DNA of 64,000 nt from Pogonophryne albipinna (GCA_028583405.1 CM053252.1:41627697-41691696), one strand, 5' to 3'; positions 34,804-46,765 are shown, numbered from the stretch's first letter. Notes: generated by a model not told the origin, from the sequence alone. Numbers and translations are program-made.

Positions 34804-35539
34804 AGCCCACCTCTGCTCCGCGCCGTTCGTTAGATGAGCCTGGTCAGATTAATAAGAGAAGGAGTTCAAAACACCGGCATAAAAGTTATAACAATAATCT
34901 GATTTTAATGGTAAAAAACACCAATACAAATTACAGAGTACTCTGGACTCCCAGCTCTACTGCTGTGCGATACAGGTATCGGGACCAGCCAGTCAGAAAC
35001 AAGGGGGGCATTTTGCATGAATAAACAACAGTATATATGGACATTTTTGGGGCGGAGATGTGGGTCGGCTCTTCCATCCCATTTTACTCCTAAGTGAAGC
35101 GTGAGAGCCTCGGAACTAGTCAAGGTCAGAATCACTTTTTATCTTCCACCTAACTTCACTCCTTTACTTTCCCAGGGAAGATTTCACACAAACTATTCTT
35201 TCCCAAAACAATCAAACATTGTACACAGATATATTGGTGCTTGAGATTATACTGGCCCCAGGAAGAACCTTGAATAAGAACATGTGCATGTGCTGGTGGG
35301 GGGAAAGTGTATGTGTGTGTGTGTGCTGATATCTGGGTCAGTGAGTGTAAGTGTGTGTGCTGGAGACAGGAGGTGTAAGTGTGTGTGTCAGGGTATCTGG
35401 GTCATTGAGTGTAAGTAAAAAAGGGTTATATATATAGGATTACTTTAAAACAGTCCCAAATAATACATGTTCACTTCAATACAGTTCAAGATAATACCTG
35501 TTTACTTTAATACAGTTTAGAACAATATCTGTTTGCTTT
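34773..35539 (-). repeat. Retroviral LTR (3' LTR on the minus strand)
   Basis: It is 767 nt, starting TGTTGAAGCAAACAC on the plus strand and ending tctgtttgcttt. It matches 41607-42485 almost exactly. The inner flank 35540-35551 (aacccctctttt) is the complement of a polypurine tract. Confidence 0.9.
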
Positions 35540-35824
35540 AACCCCTCTTTTGATCTCACCCTCAGAGATCAACTTATACACAGCATTTGAAACATAACCA
35601 CCGTCATTCTTGTCTACTGTCTGTTCCCCAACATTTATATAAATCCATCAGAAGCTGGGATTTAAACCTTTAGGAACAGTCCACCATAACAACTTCTTAT
35701 GACAGTGGAGGGAGACCAAAATATGTTAAAAAAATTGTCCTTGTCGGCTGAGTCATCGTGCTCGTCCTCCTCCGACGCGTAAGCCAACAAGGGCATTTGG
35801 TACGAAGGGGAAGGGGCAGCTTCT

Positions 35825-36062
35825 CCCTCAGAAAATGGGATATTAAAACAAAGTTCCTCAAAAAATGGGATATTAAAACAAAGTTCCTCAAAAAATGGGA
35901 AAAACAAAGTTCCTCAAAAAATGGGAAAAACAAAGTTCCTCAAAAATGAGATATTGAAACAAAGTTCCTCAAAAAATGGGAAAAACAAAGTTCCTCAAAA
36001 ATGGGATATTAAAGTTCCTCAAAAATGGGATATTAAAGTTCCTCAAAAATGGGATATTAAAA
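35825..36062. repeat. Short tandem array, unit caaagttcctcaaaaaatggg
   Basis: Nine to ten units of 20-30 nt (caaagttcctcaaaaa plus tgggatattaaaa or tgggaaaaa) occur head to tail inside the retrovirus. Two unit types alternate irregularly. Confidence 0.9.
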
Positions 36063-36179
36063 CAAACTCCACACCGGCTATATCAACCTGTTTCAGCGGA
36101 GAGTGTAGTCCCCTGTGCCGTCCTGGCTAGCCGTGTCTTTGTCCCCCCGATCCGCTGACGGCGGCTTCTGGGCTGCCTG

Positions 36180-36620
36180 CTAGAGAGATGTCTTCTGGAT
36201 CCTCCTCCTCCGGCCCGCTGATGGCGGCTTCCGGGTCGATGCTGGAGAGATGTCTTCCCGATCCTCCGTCTCCGGTCCGCTGATGACGCCTCCCGGGTCG
36301 ACTGCTGGAGAGATGTCCTCCCGATCCTGCTCCTCCAGTCCGCTGTTGGCTGCTTCCGAGTCGACCTCCTCGTCGAGGGCCACGTCCGTCCTGATGTCGT
36401 CCACGGTCCTAGCAGGTGGTTTCCCCGCCGCACACTGGCTCCAGCTGTCCCCCTTTCCTCCTAGACGAACGGCATGAGAGATCCGCTGGGTCACTCGGTC
36501 GGGGCCGGAGAGCCTGGGGTTGAGCCACTTTGTCCTGATGACCTTCAGCCAGACGAACTCCGCTGTGTCGGCCTCCTGGGTCCCTCTTTGGCGTCACCAA
36601 CCTGTGTGGAGAAATCTGAT
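36180..36620 (-). pseudogene. Retroviral integrase C-terminal-like fragment
   Basis: The minus strand carries VWLKVIRTKWLNPRLSGP followed by a G/W-containing strand and HAVRLGG. This order resembles the small C-terminal barrel of gammaretrovirus/gypsy-type integrases. Downstream the frame enters degenerate repeats of about 60-66 nt (EDREDISPA motif), seen about three times at 36180-36340. Upstream reading is lost to stops. The copy is not functional. Confidence 0.55.
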
Positions 36621-39600
36621 ACAAATCCCTCAAGCCTACGCTCAGGGCTCCTGGGCCCTCCGCTGTTTGACCCACCACTGCGTAGGCCGCTTGGAGCCTG
36701 TTGGTGGGGTGTCTTAAAACAACAGCCGTCTGTGAACAGGTTTTCTAAATTGATTGTAGACCTCCTGTCTGCCAGTGCAGCTTCAGAATCTTAATACTTG
36801 GACTGTGGCAACAAAACAAAACTCCAACATCTCTAGGTGAACCAAATAACATATTTCAATAGCTCTGAATTTCTGACAAGCATCTGTGTTTATTTTTAAA
36901 TGAAATCCTTGAGATCCCATTTAAAATCTAAATATAATATGAACTGCTAATGTTTCTGGTAAAGAAACACACTAATGTTATGGATTCAAAAACAACCAAA
37001 ATCATGATGCTGACAAAATGAATGATTTCCTGGTGATACTGCTTTTACCTGTCAGTGCTGAGATATTATCAAGATCTCTCACAGTAGCCTCTTGGCCACT
37101 GATGATACCTGTTATAACTCAATCAATATTAGAAACATGTCAACATTCATCAAACAGTATCTTATCCCCAGATATGGAGCAGGTCAATTCTAAAACTGTC
37201 AATCAATGGTCAGATTGAACATCCAAGTTGGGGCAGCAGGTTCCTTTCAGTCCCTAAATGAAAAATGTACATTGTGAAGTTTACACTCCCCCTTTTTACA
37301 CATGAACCTCATGTGTAACCATGGATTATAAGAAAATACCAAACATTTTCCCAAATGTACATCCATCATTTCCACAGTAAACACTTCAGTAAGATGAAGT
37401 GTTTCTCTCCATCCTTCAGTCCTAAAAGAAACAGAATCTTCATGTTTTAGTTTCACATTCTGCAAACTGCCACCTCCTGTGGGAGTGAAATATCATCAAG
37501 TAGATTAGAAACGGGTAATAATATGTTAGTCCAAAAACATGCTTGGTTAGTTATTGTTTTAGAATCATGCAGTTACACTGATCACATGCAGACATACACT
37601 CACATTCACACTCACACTGTCAGGTTGTAAAGTCAAGTTTGGTCAGGTTCGCCCCAGAGTCAGTCATTGACAGTGCCTTCTCAAGTTACACTGTCGGTCA
37701 GGGTCAAAGGTCAGTTGGTCTCAGTCTTTTTGGCCATGTGTGTGCTCTGCAGAGACTTCAATATTTCAGCATAGGCCAGTATCCTTTGTCTACAAAAATC
37801 TGTCATATATGGAGCGCCATCATTAATTAATTCCCGATTACAACTATAATTTTCCAGATATCTCTAACTTTTCATCGGAACAGCTGTTTCCCACATTTCC
37901 TGAAATGTGTTAGCCAAAAATGTCACTTCCTTATAGTACTACTACTGCAGTTTATTAACACCTAATCTATATTAAAATGTCTAATAGATCTATTTCAGAA
38001 ACTTGTGCATATAATTATTATCTTGAGTCAAAACATTATTAGGATCTGTAAAGTTCTGCCATGTATTTCATAACTCATATTAATTTATCTTCAATACTGG
38101 TCCACTTAAAGAACAATGTTAACCTCTTTAACAGTGAGTGGAACCTTGGGTGTACGAACATGTAACAATCACTCCTTCCTTTATTAAGGATTTAAAAACA
38201 GAAGTAATTTCATCAATGGTTTGTAGTTGAATTTAGGAATTATCACTTATGGTAGGTATGTTTTTACTTTTTAACATCTCTAAATGTCAGCCAATTACCA
38301 ATTAAATGGATGTCCATTAGGAGGTGGTGACGCTTGTCTTTTAAACTCATAATCTGGTGCCGTGCGCTCCCTGTGAAGCTGCAACTAAGATTTTAAAAAC
38401 CACTGCAGGGTGGGTCAAGTGACCCATTCTCCCTATTGGTCGTCAATAATATGCACCTTTACAATGGGTGATCCAAGGCCCCACATTTGTTTACTCCCAA
38501 TTATATTGCTTTTTCAAAATTAAATTAGCTGTTTTTAATTTTAATTTAATTTTAAACTCTACATTTTGGACGACAAACAACAGTTATTTCCCCAGAAAAA
38601 GTTCTCCTGTAGTAATATATGCCACAATGGTGAAACCAATACCTCAAATTGAAATACTATATTTTGTTTAGAACTAACTTTCCCTTCAACATGGCCTATA
38701 TAAATAAATATTTGTCTGATCTTATAGAGATGTTACTAAAACTCTCCCTTTGAACTGATCAATACTGTAACAAATTAAAACACTACCAAATTCACACAAT
38801 AAAAACTCTTAAAGAATAATTTGTAAACATGATAAAAATATTGAAGAATATGGTTCTACACTGTACTCCTAACTCCCAAACACCCACTACTTAAAGTCTA
38901 GTGCATACTTCCATCACGCCTCCCCCCTTTTCCATCAGTGTGTTTTAGGATGGTTCTCATTTCACCTTCACAACTTTTTATCTTTACTTATTTATCAAGT
39001 CAATTCAATTTCTTTAAATTTGGTTCTTTAAAATACATTAGTAGATACCTTGTGGAGTATTCACAATAACTAATCCTCTCTAGGATATGAAATCCGTTCA
39101 TCTTTAAGCAGTTACTATTTCCTTATTTATCTTTTGTTCATGATACCAATGGTATAACAACCACACGTTTTACCCATAGCTAGTTTCTATGTCAAGATTA
39201 TTATGTGTGACATAATAATCAGATGTCTTGTTTGCTAAACAAGAATAATAAACTTTATTCTTTTCAGTATTCCAGACCATCATTTAAACAAGCAGCCTCT
39301 TATCTAAACACTAAGCATTAAGGTTTCTACACCACCCCCTGGGAAACTCTTGCACAATTATGCTGTAAAATCATTGCATCGTTCCTTCAGAGTCTGAACA
39401 ATCTGAGACAAGCATGTCTCAAGATCTTGTCATAATGAGCACAGTCAGTGATGCAGCTGTAGTCAGTGGCAGGGTCCCCCAAAAAGCTAGGACCGGCCCT
39501 GGTCAGTGGCCTTCAAGGAAACTCCCTGGCATTGGGATGAGGGAAGGAATCACTTGGCAGACACACGTTGTCCTCTGTCCAGCAGAAATCCCCCAAAACC

Positions 39601-41583
39601 GCAGTACCTCTTCACACCACTGTTGCCTTGACAACGAGGCACAAGCATAATGTCAATATCTCCTCAGAGATGCGTTCTTTGCACACTTCTTCTGTTTGCA
39701 GTGAGCAACTCTTCACCAACACACTGATTCAGAGAACCCAAAAGGTGGTGCACAGCTATCCAATGCTGCTGTAATCACAGCCATTCAGCTACTGAGAAAA
39801 ACTCAATTTAAAATCTCTCTCCCAACGGGTTACAAAATAAAACGGCTGAGGTCAGGAATGCTGAAACAGGTGAATGTTAAAACAAACTAATGATAGTAGT
39901 CTGCCTATTCTTTATTACTTCAGTTCTAAGTTAATAGGCAAAACAAGGAAACTTTCCCTAACCACAGATTAATCTTTTATCTACTTGGTTATTCTATTCA
40001 TTTTCAAATTGTTTATCTAAGTTGTGTTACAAGCATGGTGAGGTTGTAACAGAATACACAAATAACTGTATTCAATCCGCGCCGTATTTGAAAACTGTAA
40101 TGAATTAAAATCAATGTTTAACGACGTAATATAAGTTAAATATATTGTTAAGCTAATTACTGTTTTATTGTGAAGGCATCTCTGGTGAACAGCGGCCTGT
40201 GGCTTTTATTTTGAAAGGCCGTTCCGGAAATATACTCCGTAATGTGAACAGTGAGTTTGACTTCTAGAAACACGGAAAGTTACGATAACAATCGTTCTAA
40301 TGCATTAAATAAAGTCATGAAAGAGACAAGGAGGGGAAAAGGCGTGTGGAAGTAAGCAATGAACTGAAAATGCCACCAATCCTCCGTTTTAACCATGGTT
40401 TTAACGTGATGGCGGACATTGAAAACCGAAGCGGGCATAAGCACCCCGTCATACACACACAAGATTCCTTCTGACCGACAAGAGCTCAAAAACCCTTCTG
40501 CTTATCACTTACTACTCTTTGTTTTATTCATAACCTAAAAATACAATTGTGGTGAATAGCTTGCGTCTTCCTACTCTCAAAACTTCTCATAAAACCACAA
40601 AGTGACGTAACTGTGTCCCACAAAAACGGCTAAAAACACAAATTATAGTTTCTTATTTATTTCAATATCTACCACCTCAAATCACACATTGATCAATTAA
40701 TTTTCAATGTATTCACTCCAACTTCAGATCACTCGATCTTTCTCTTCTTCCATGATTGACTTCGTATCTATTATCTGACTAGGTTGATATGTGTTCATTT
40801 GTATTTATTAATACACTGGACAAATCTTGTCGTTACTTAATGTCCTTATTCTATTTATTTGAATGTTCTTAATTCAGACGTGCACACAGCATATGGTTGT
40901 ACACCCTGTTCGCCTCCAGAGGGCAGCAGCTGACCACGAATGAACTTCCCAGCTTCTGCAAACCTTGTCTCCTGTTCTGCACTAAACTATACTTCTGCCC
41001 TTACCTCTCAATTATTACACAGATTTGACGTAAAAAATAACACAATTTATTACAGAATTTCCCCAGCGAGTCAGCCGTGCAGGACTAGACTACCTCACGG
41101 AGACCTCACTGGTTCACTTTGCTAGGTCAAGAATGCTCTACTTGACTCTACACAAATATAACTCGATGCCCGGTCCGGAATGCCCTACCGAACTCTGAGC
41201 ACCGACTTTGCTATTAGTGAGCTAAGGACTGGAATATACACCAGACTCTTACACACCCTTAGTGTCCTATAGGCCAGGAATATACACCTGACTCTTATAC
41301 ACACTTAGTGTCCTATAGGCCAGGAATATACACCTGACTCTTATACAAACACTTTCTTAAGTATTGTATTTTTTACCGTGACTAAGAACACTGAGAACGC
41401 CAATGACAACTCTAAAATTTTGTAGCAAAGCCAAATCACAGATTTTGGTAATCAACAGGTATCTGTTTTACCTTTGTATTATGTAGGACGTCCTGGTTTA
41501 GTTGTCAACGGTGTCCCGGGTGTCCTCCCCTGGACAGAAATGCGTCCGCTGGCTGTCGGTGGTCCTTCTAGAGACCAGCACTC
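36621..41583. other. Interior of the retrovirus without recognisable genes
   Basis: About 5 kb, mostly AT-rich, where gag-pro-pol would be expected on the minus strand. No such frame is visible. The nearest structure is a 32-bp hAT relic at 39470-39501. Two near-identical 50-nt units (cctataggccaggaatatac) stand at about 41255-41345. Confidence 0.5.
39470..39501. mobile_element. 32-bp hAT relic with perfect 8-bp TSD
   Basis: GTCAGTGG (39462-39469 and 39502-39509) flanks a 32-bp core that begins CAGGGTCC and ends GGACCGGCCCTG, typical hAT termini. Both ends are kept while the whole interior is gone. Confidence 0.75.
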
Positions 41584-41603
41584 ATCACGTCGGGAGGTCA
41601 CCA
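41584..41603 (-). other. Primer-binding site, tRNA-Trp type
   Basis: Three nucleotides from the LTR the minus strand reads TGGTGACCTCCCGACGTGAT. This matches the 3' end of tRNA-Trp apart from a two-base insertion (TC) in the middle. It fixes the orientation of the element. Confidence 0.75.
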
Positions 41604-41606
41604 GAT

Positions 41607-42485
41607 TGTTGAAGCAAACACAATAGTGGTGGCTTAAAGCCCACCTCTGCTCCGCGCCGTTCGTTAGATGAGCCTGGTCAGATTAATAAGAGAAGGAGTT
41701 CAAAACACCGGCATAAAAGTTATAACAATAATCTGATTTTAATGGTAAAAAACACCAATACAAATTACAGAGTACTCTGGACTCCCAGCTCTACTGCTGT
41801 GCGATACAGGTATCGGGACCAGCCAGTCAGAAACAAGGGGGGCCTTTTGCATGAATAAACAACAGTATATATGGACATTTTTGGGGCGGAGATGTGGGTC
41901 GGCTCTTCCATCCCATTTTACTCCTAAGTGAAGCGTGAGAGCCTCGGAACTAGTCAAGGTCAGAATCACTTTTTATCTTCCACCTAACTTCACTCCTTTA
42001 CTTTCCCAGGGAAGATTTCACACAAACTATTCTTTCCCAAAACAATCAAACATTGTACACAGATATATTGGTGCTTGAGATTATACTGGCCCCAGGAAGA
42101 ACCTTGAATAAGAACATGTGCATGTGCTGGTGGGGGGAAAGTGTATGTGTGTGTGTGTGCTGATATCTGGGTCAGTGAGTGTAAGTGTGTGTGCTGGAGA
42201 CAGGAGGTGTAAGTGTGTGTGTCAGGGTATCTGGGTCATTGAGTGTAAGTAAAAAAGGGTTATATATATAGGATTACTTTAAAACAGTCCCAAATAATAC
42301 ATGTTCACTTCAATACAGTTCAAGATAATACCTGTTTACTTTAATACAGTTTAGAACAATATCTGTTTGCTCTTAATATATAGGATTACTTTAAAACAGT
42401 CCCAAATAATACATGTTCACTTCAATACAGTTCAAGATAATACCTGTTTACTTTAATACAGTTTAGAACAATATCTGTTTGCTTT
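41607..42485 (-). repeat. Retroviral LTR (5' LTR on the minus strand), with internal duplication
   Basis: It is 879 nt. It equals the other LTR plus a tandem duplication of about 112 nt near the plus-strand end (tataggattactttaaaac repeated). The duplication is absent from the partner LTR. Confidence 0.9.
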
Positions 42486-42495
42486 AACCCTCTTC

Positions 42496-43264
42496 TAATG
42501 GCGCGTTTCCACTGCAGGCCTCGCTCGGCCTCGCTCGGTTTGGTTAGGCCTTAGGCCCGGCTCACTTTAATGCTGCGCTTCCATTACAGTTTAGGAACTG
42601 GGGTAGTTACTATAGTAACGCAGTGTAGGCGGAGCCGTGACGTCATCTTCAATGAGCGCCCCAAACAACAACACAGCCGTTAGCTCTTAGCACTCAGAGC
42701 TCACAGCTCTTCATATCTGTTCAGAAACTAGATAAAAGTGAAACAAGTACAAACCACAGACTGCCTGTGTCATGGCGAATACAGTCGCTGGTTTATTTAT
42801 GTCTGTATAGGCCGTTGTTGTGAGTGTGGACGGTCGGAGCATATATAACGTTAGCTTAGCCAAGCTCCGTTTAGAAAACACTCATTTTAAAAGGGTTTTT
42901 CGCCTGCCGTCTGTCTGCAGACTTGTCAAAGCATTAATTCATGGTTTTTACTAACCGGTATCAGTATGTTGTTACTTCGGCATCATTTTTGAAACGTGTA
43001 TTACAATTAAATCACGGTCAAATATGTTCATCTTGTTGTAGTTGTAGCCCCCTTGCTAGCGATTCTCTCTCTAGTTTTGCATACTCAGCCCGACTCAGCC
43101 TGGTTGTTCCTGGCCCTAGAACCACGATTTAGTCGGGCCAGAAAAAAGGTGAAAAAGTAGCCCCGGGCCAAAACTAGGCCAAGTGGAAACGCAACCAAAA
43201 ACGGGCCCCGCACGGCTCGGCACGCTTAAAGCGAGCTACCCGCTGCAGTGGAAATGCGCCATTA
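42496..43264. mobile_element. MITE with ATGGCGCGTTTCC ends, complete copy
   Basis: The left taatggcgcgtttccactgc and right gcagtggaaatgcgccatta are inverted with few mismatches, compatible with a TA (or TAA/TTA) target duplication. It begins 6 nt after the retroviral target duplication. A partial reversed copy lies at 6687-7225. Confidence 0.85.
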
Positions 43265-43469
43265 GTTTGCTGTGCCGTTGTCAGGCTGTGGTGGTCTGAG
43301 GCCAGGCTGTTGTTGATAGCCTACATGTGGCGCTTCTGAGTGGTTGTGTATGTCCGTGCGTGTGTGAGCGCATCAGCGTGCGCTTATGTTTGGGGCAATG
43401 GGGGGGGTGGCCCCAAAAAGATATTTGCACCGGGGCCAATCACAACCTTGTTAGGCCACTGCTCAAAGG

Positions 43470-44362
43470 GTTGGCTTATTTGTGTTATCAAGACTTGGGT
43501 TCCCCAGCATCAGCTTCATGTTGCCATGGCTTCGCTGCAGTGCTGGTACTCCTGTCTGTTTTTCTAACATGGGGCTTTCCGACTACAATCTAGTGTAGAT
43601 CATTCTCTCACTAGTCCCTCATACAACCCAACTTCATTACACCTGAACATCCCAAGAGTTGAAAGTGTTTTTGTCCTGTGAGGTGGGCTCTTATGGTTGC
43701 TGTGTTTTTCTCATGGGATAACCTGTACCCCCCCCCCCCCCCATCAGCCCCACAGGTTTTAAGGCTGAATCATTTATTTCATGGCAAAATAAAGCTGTAA
43801 ACAACTGTAGAGCTGTTTTTTCACTTCAAAAAAGAGACGTTATCTCCAGTAACTAAAATGTGGTTCTGCAAAAACATGCACATAATATAGGTGATATTGA
43901 GGGTTGGCCTTTTTAGCTTGAGGCTGTAACAGCAGTAGCTTGTTATAAACTGTATTGACTTGCGTTGTTAATGGATTCCTCTGTGGCAGGGCTTTGAGTG
44001 GACTTCCAGTCTGCTGTGAAATCTTATTTTAATTTAAGGACATGACTTTAAGTTACAACGTTACTGCGTAAGTAAATAACTACCTCACATTTTATGTCAC
44101 AAACGTTACATGATAATAGCAGGTCCCTTCTTATTTTAACCCAAACTGCAAGCAGCTTGTTCTTCTATTAACCTTATTAACCATTTCTCTAGGTTTTCCC
44201 TTGGAGAAGCGGAGAGGGGAGGGACCAGATTTGTCACCTCCACTTAAATAGCAGGTGCGCACAATTGGTGCGCTGGCACGGTGCCAAGCAGCGGCACAGA
44301 GGGAGAAGACATCCGGTTACATCCATAGACTGTGTATATAAAGGTAATAACATGACCCATCT
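43470..44362. other. Intergenic, nothing recognised
   Basis: A C run (43729-43741) and AT-rich sequence. Short open frames show no domain. Confidence 0.35.
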
Positions 44363-44430
44363 CAGGGCCGGCCCTGACCAATTTGCTGCTCTAGGCAAGA
44401 TTTTAGCTGGCGCCCCCCCCCCCCCCACGG
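44363..44430. mobile_element. hAT left end (CAGGGCCGGCCCTG), partner end not found
   Basis: It reads cagggccggccctgacc followed by ggcaagattttagctggcgc and a C15 run. A related end lies at 63920. The right terminus was not found, so the element is truncated or rearranged. Confidence 0.55.
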
Positions 44431-44517
44431 TTGTGGCATGACCACCAATACAGAAAGATATGGACACAAGATGTGTGCAACTGTATTTAGTATCCTATCC
44501 ATTTGAACATGATTTAA

Positions 44518-44650
44518 GTGGGGGGTGGACCTAACATCCTCTAGGGGGGTCCAGGGGCATGCTCCCCCGGGAAGATTTTTTAAAGCATCAATCTGGTGCA
44601 CTTTGAGAGCAAAATGAAGAGATCTATGGATACATCTCTCAACATCCATA
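44518..44650 (-). repeat. Copy of the dispersed hAT-internal block
   Basis: It reads gtggacctaacatcctctag ... gctcccccgggaagat ... gcatcaatctggtgcac, same family as 13075-13240. Confidence 0.7.
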
Positions 44651-44854
44651 TGCTTATGCAACACAGTCTCACTCCTTGAACGTCCAGGAGCGACGCTTGG
44701 TCAGGGTCCTATGGCGTCCAGTTGTGACGCGTCGAGTCTCTTTCAGCTTCATAAACGGACGCAAAGAGCTTTCAACTGATTGCAATGTATTCCCATCGGC
44801 AGCGGTATTTGGCGCTCAGGGATGCACCGCATCGGTCCATGTCGGCGGCATTTA

Positions 44855-44995
44855 AAGGCAATGTGAGTGTCCATTCCCATTGGATAACGGAGGATTTTAC
44901 ACCCGGAAGTAAGTATTCTCCTTACTGTCGATTGATTTTACAGTGATATCTGCACTACTCATCAACTCAAAAATACCAGATTATCCTTGTTGATT
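44855..44995. repeat. Left arm of a 2.5-kb-spaced inverted repeat
   Basis: It matches the reverse complement of 47236-47378 over about 141 nt with only scattered mismatches (ggataacggaggatttta, gattgattttacagtgat). Confidence 0.9.
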
Positions 44996-46038
44996 GGTTT
45001 AAATTGTGAACAATGCTTTTGTATTTTTCCCCTTCGATTCGGAGAAACAAATATGTTTTCGGAGTTTAGGATGGCAGAAGACACACTACCCAGAATCCTC
45101 AGCTATCGTTTGGGACTACACCATGTGCTTTGCTTCACAAACCCCTTGATTAGTCCTCAAACTCTGTGATTGGTTGACCTCCAACTGCATTCCATATGAA
45201 AAAAAACGTTTCGTAAAAGATAAAATCATACTTTATTCAGCAGTGCTTGCTTTACTCTTTGAAAGACATCACATGAATGCATTGTAATAAATGGTTTGGC
45301 TGCATTAAATATTACACATCTGTCGATGTTCTTTATTTATCTACAGAGATCTGGCCTCAGAATAGACCGGAAACTATTCTTTTACCGTTCTGTTTTAATT
45401 TCACAATAAAGTTAGTAGTAATATTTTGTTTTGATATTATTGTTTTTTATTAACTACTAGACCGCTGGGTCATGTTAAGACCATCTTTTCTGTGTTGCTG
45501 TGGGTTTGTTCCATCGCTTTTGTTACAAATATCAAAACAATAACTAAATATATCCGTCGTAAACTAAACCGGAAACAGCAGTATATTTTATTTTGTTAAC
45601 ACTGTAAACTTGACAGCTTTTTAACCCAAACCACCTACTGGTTAAAGCACGTTATTACACGTTTAGAGTAATTGCAATGCAGGTAGATACAGACTCCATA
45701 CAAAATAGGATGAAAGTAGAAAGTCAATGATATAAATATAGAATAGAAAATATCAAGAAGATACTCAAATGATATCTAGAATAAAACAGTTTAGTGCCGG
45801 ATGTACAAAGATATTAATAGGAGGATGTGCAAAACAGACAAACTAATTAGGCTTTATTTAAACATTAAATAATACTTTAGGTTAAGGTCTTCTTTTAAAT
45901 ACATGAAGCAAAAAGCTTTGGGGGTATCTGATAAATATTAAGCCTGACAAAGTACTTAACGTTTAATATATTGCATGGTTTGTTTTTGGACTTGACAATC
46001 AACTTTCCTGCAATGTTAACTATGTTGAAGCACTTATT

Positions 46039-46552
46039 TTAAAGTGGACCTATCATGCTATATTTGAATAATATATTGTAGGGCCATACCTACATGTCTG
46101 CGAAGTTTTTTTTTCAAAATACCAAACAGATCATGCATTTTAGCCATGCCTCATTTCGCTCTATTTGCTCTTTTTTAGCCCTGTTTTTGCAAGGGCTGAT
46201 TCTGTGAGAAGTCTTCTTCGCTGCTTTTGTGGCAGACTACAGCGCCACCTACAGGCCTGGCATATGTACTACAGCGTCTCCAGCGCTTTCGAACGGCAAT
46301 GGCTGTCTCCTCCTGATAGGTGGAGAGTTGCCCATATAGGCAGAGCTCCTCGTTCCTGACGTCAGAGAATTTTCAAATCTGTATCAGTCTGTATCAGATC
46401 CGTTGCAGCCCCGTTTTTAGAGATTTGGGTACGGAGGAAAAGAGAGAGGGTTGTGTTTTCTGACACTTGGTGAGTTCCCTGACACACCTGGGACACATAT
46501 TCATGTATAAAAGACGTACAAAATTGCATTTTGCATGATAGGTCCCCTTTAA
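46039..46552. mobile_element. TTAA-flanked MITE (ggacctatcatgc ends)
   Basis: The ends ttaaagtggacctatcatgc and gcatgataggtcccctttaa are near-perfect 20-bp inverted repeats with TTAA at each boundary. It is 514 bp, non-coding, and a very common fish element type. Confidence 0.9.
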
Positions 46553-46589
46553 TGGATATTATACATATTTATTATACTCTTATAAGATG

Positions 46590-46765
46590 TATGTAGATAG
46601 AATAAGAAATGTGCAGAATATGACAGTTTAATGGTGGAGGTACACACATATTGATAGATGTCTTGTTGAGGAACCTATGACCCAAGTTTGTCATCATTGC
46701 ATAATTACACCGTAGTTGTGTATATGATATGTCAATAAACCTTTGAAAATCTTGAAATCTTGAAA
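46590..46765 (+). mobile_element. LINE 3' tail (L2-like)
   Basis: It ends gtcaataaacctttgaaaat followed by repeated cttgaaat units, the short-repeat tail typical of L2/CR1-type LINEs. No coding part is attached. Confidence 0.6.

Larger units (their letters stand above)
34773..42485 (-). mobile_element. Endogenous retrovirus, degraded, with two LTRs
   Basis: Two near-identical LTRs (34773-35539 and 41607-42485) in direct orientation are flanked by 5-bp AACCC (34768-34772 and 42486-42490). Reading on the minus strand, a tRNA-Trp-type primer site follows the first LTR and a polypurine tract (aaaagagggg) precedes the second. The only coding trace is an integrase-like C-terminal segment near 36400-36600. 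No protease, reverse transcriptase or gag frame was seen, so most of the genome has been lost or replaced. It is an old, non-functional copy. Confidence 0.85.
33961..43461. mobile_element. 9.5-kb hAT carrying a retrovirus and MITE, 8-bp TSD
   Basis: The left end CGGCGGCGTAAC and right end GTTAGGCCACTG are imperfect inverted repeats (9 of 12). Both flanks read CTCAAAGG (33953-33960 and 43462-43469). Its own sequence appears to be only 33961-34772 and about 43265-43461. The middle is a later endogenous retrovirus and a MITE. Confidence 0.85.

Noticed and set aside
35825..36062. CRISPR-like appearance of regularly repeated units
   Set aside because: Units are directly adjacent, without unique spacers of constant length, and the genome is eukaryotic. 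It is a tandem repeat.
42490..42496. Idea that the MITE at 42496 is part of the retroviral LTR
   Set aside because: It starts after the AACCC target duplication at 42486-42490, has its own inverted ends, and a partial copy occurs without LTR at 6687.
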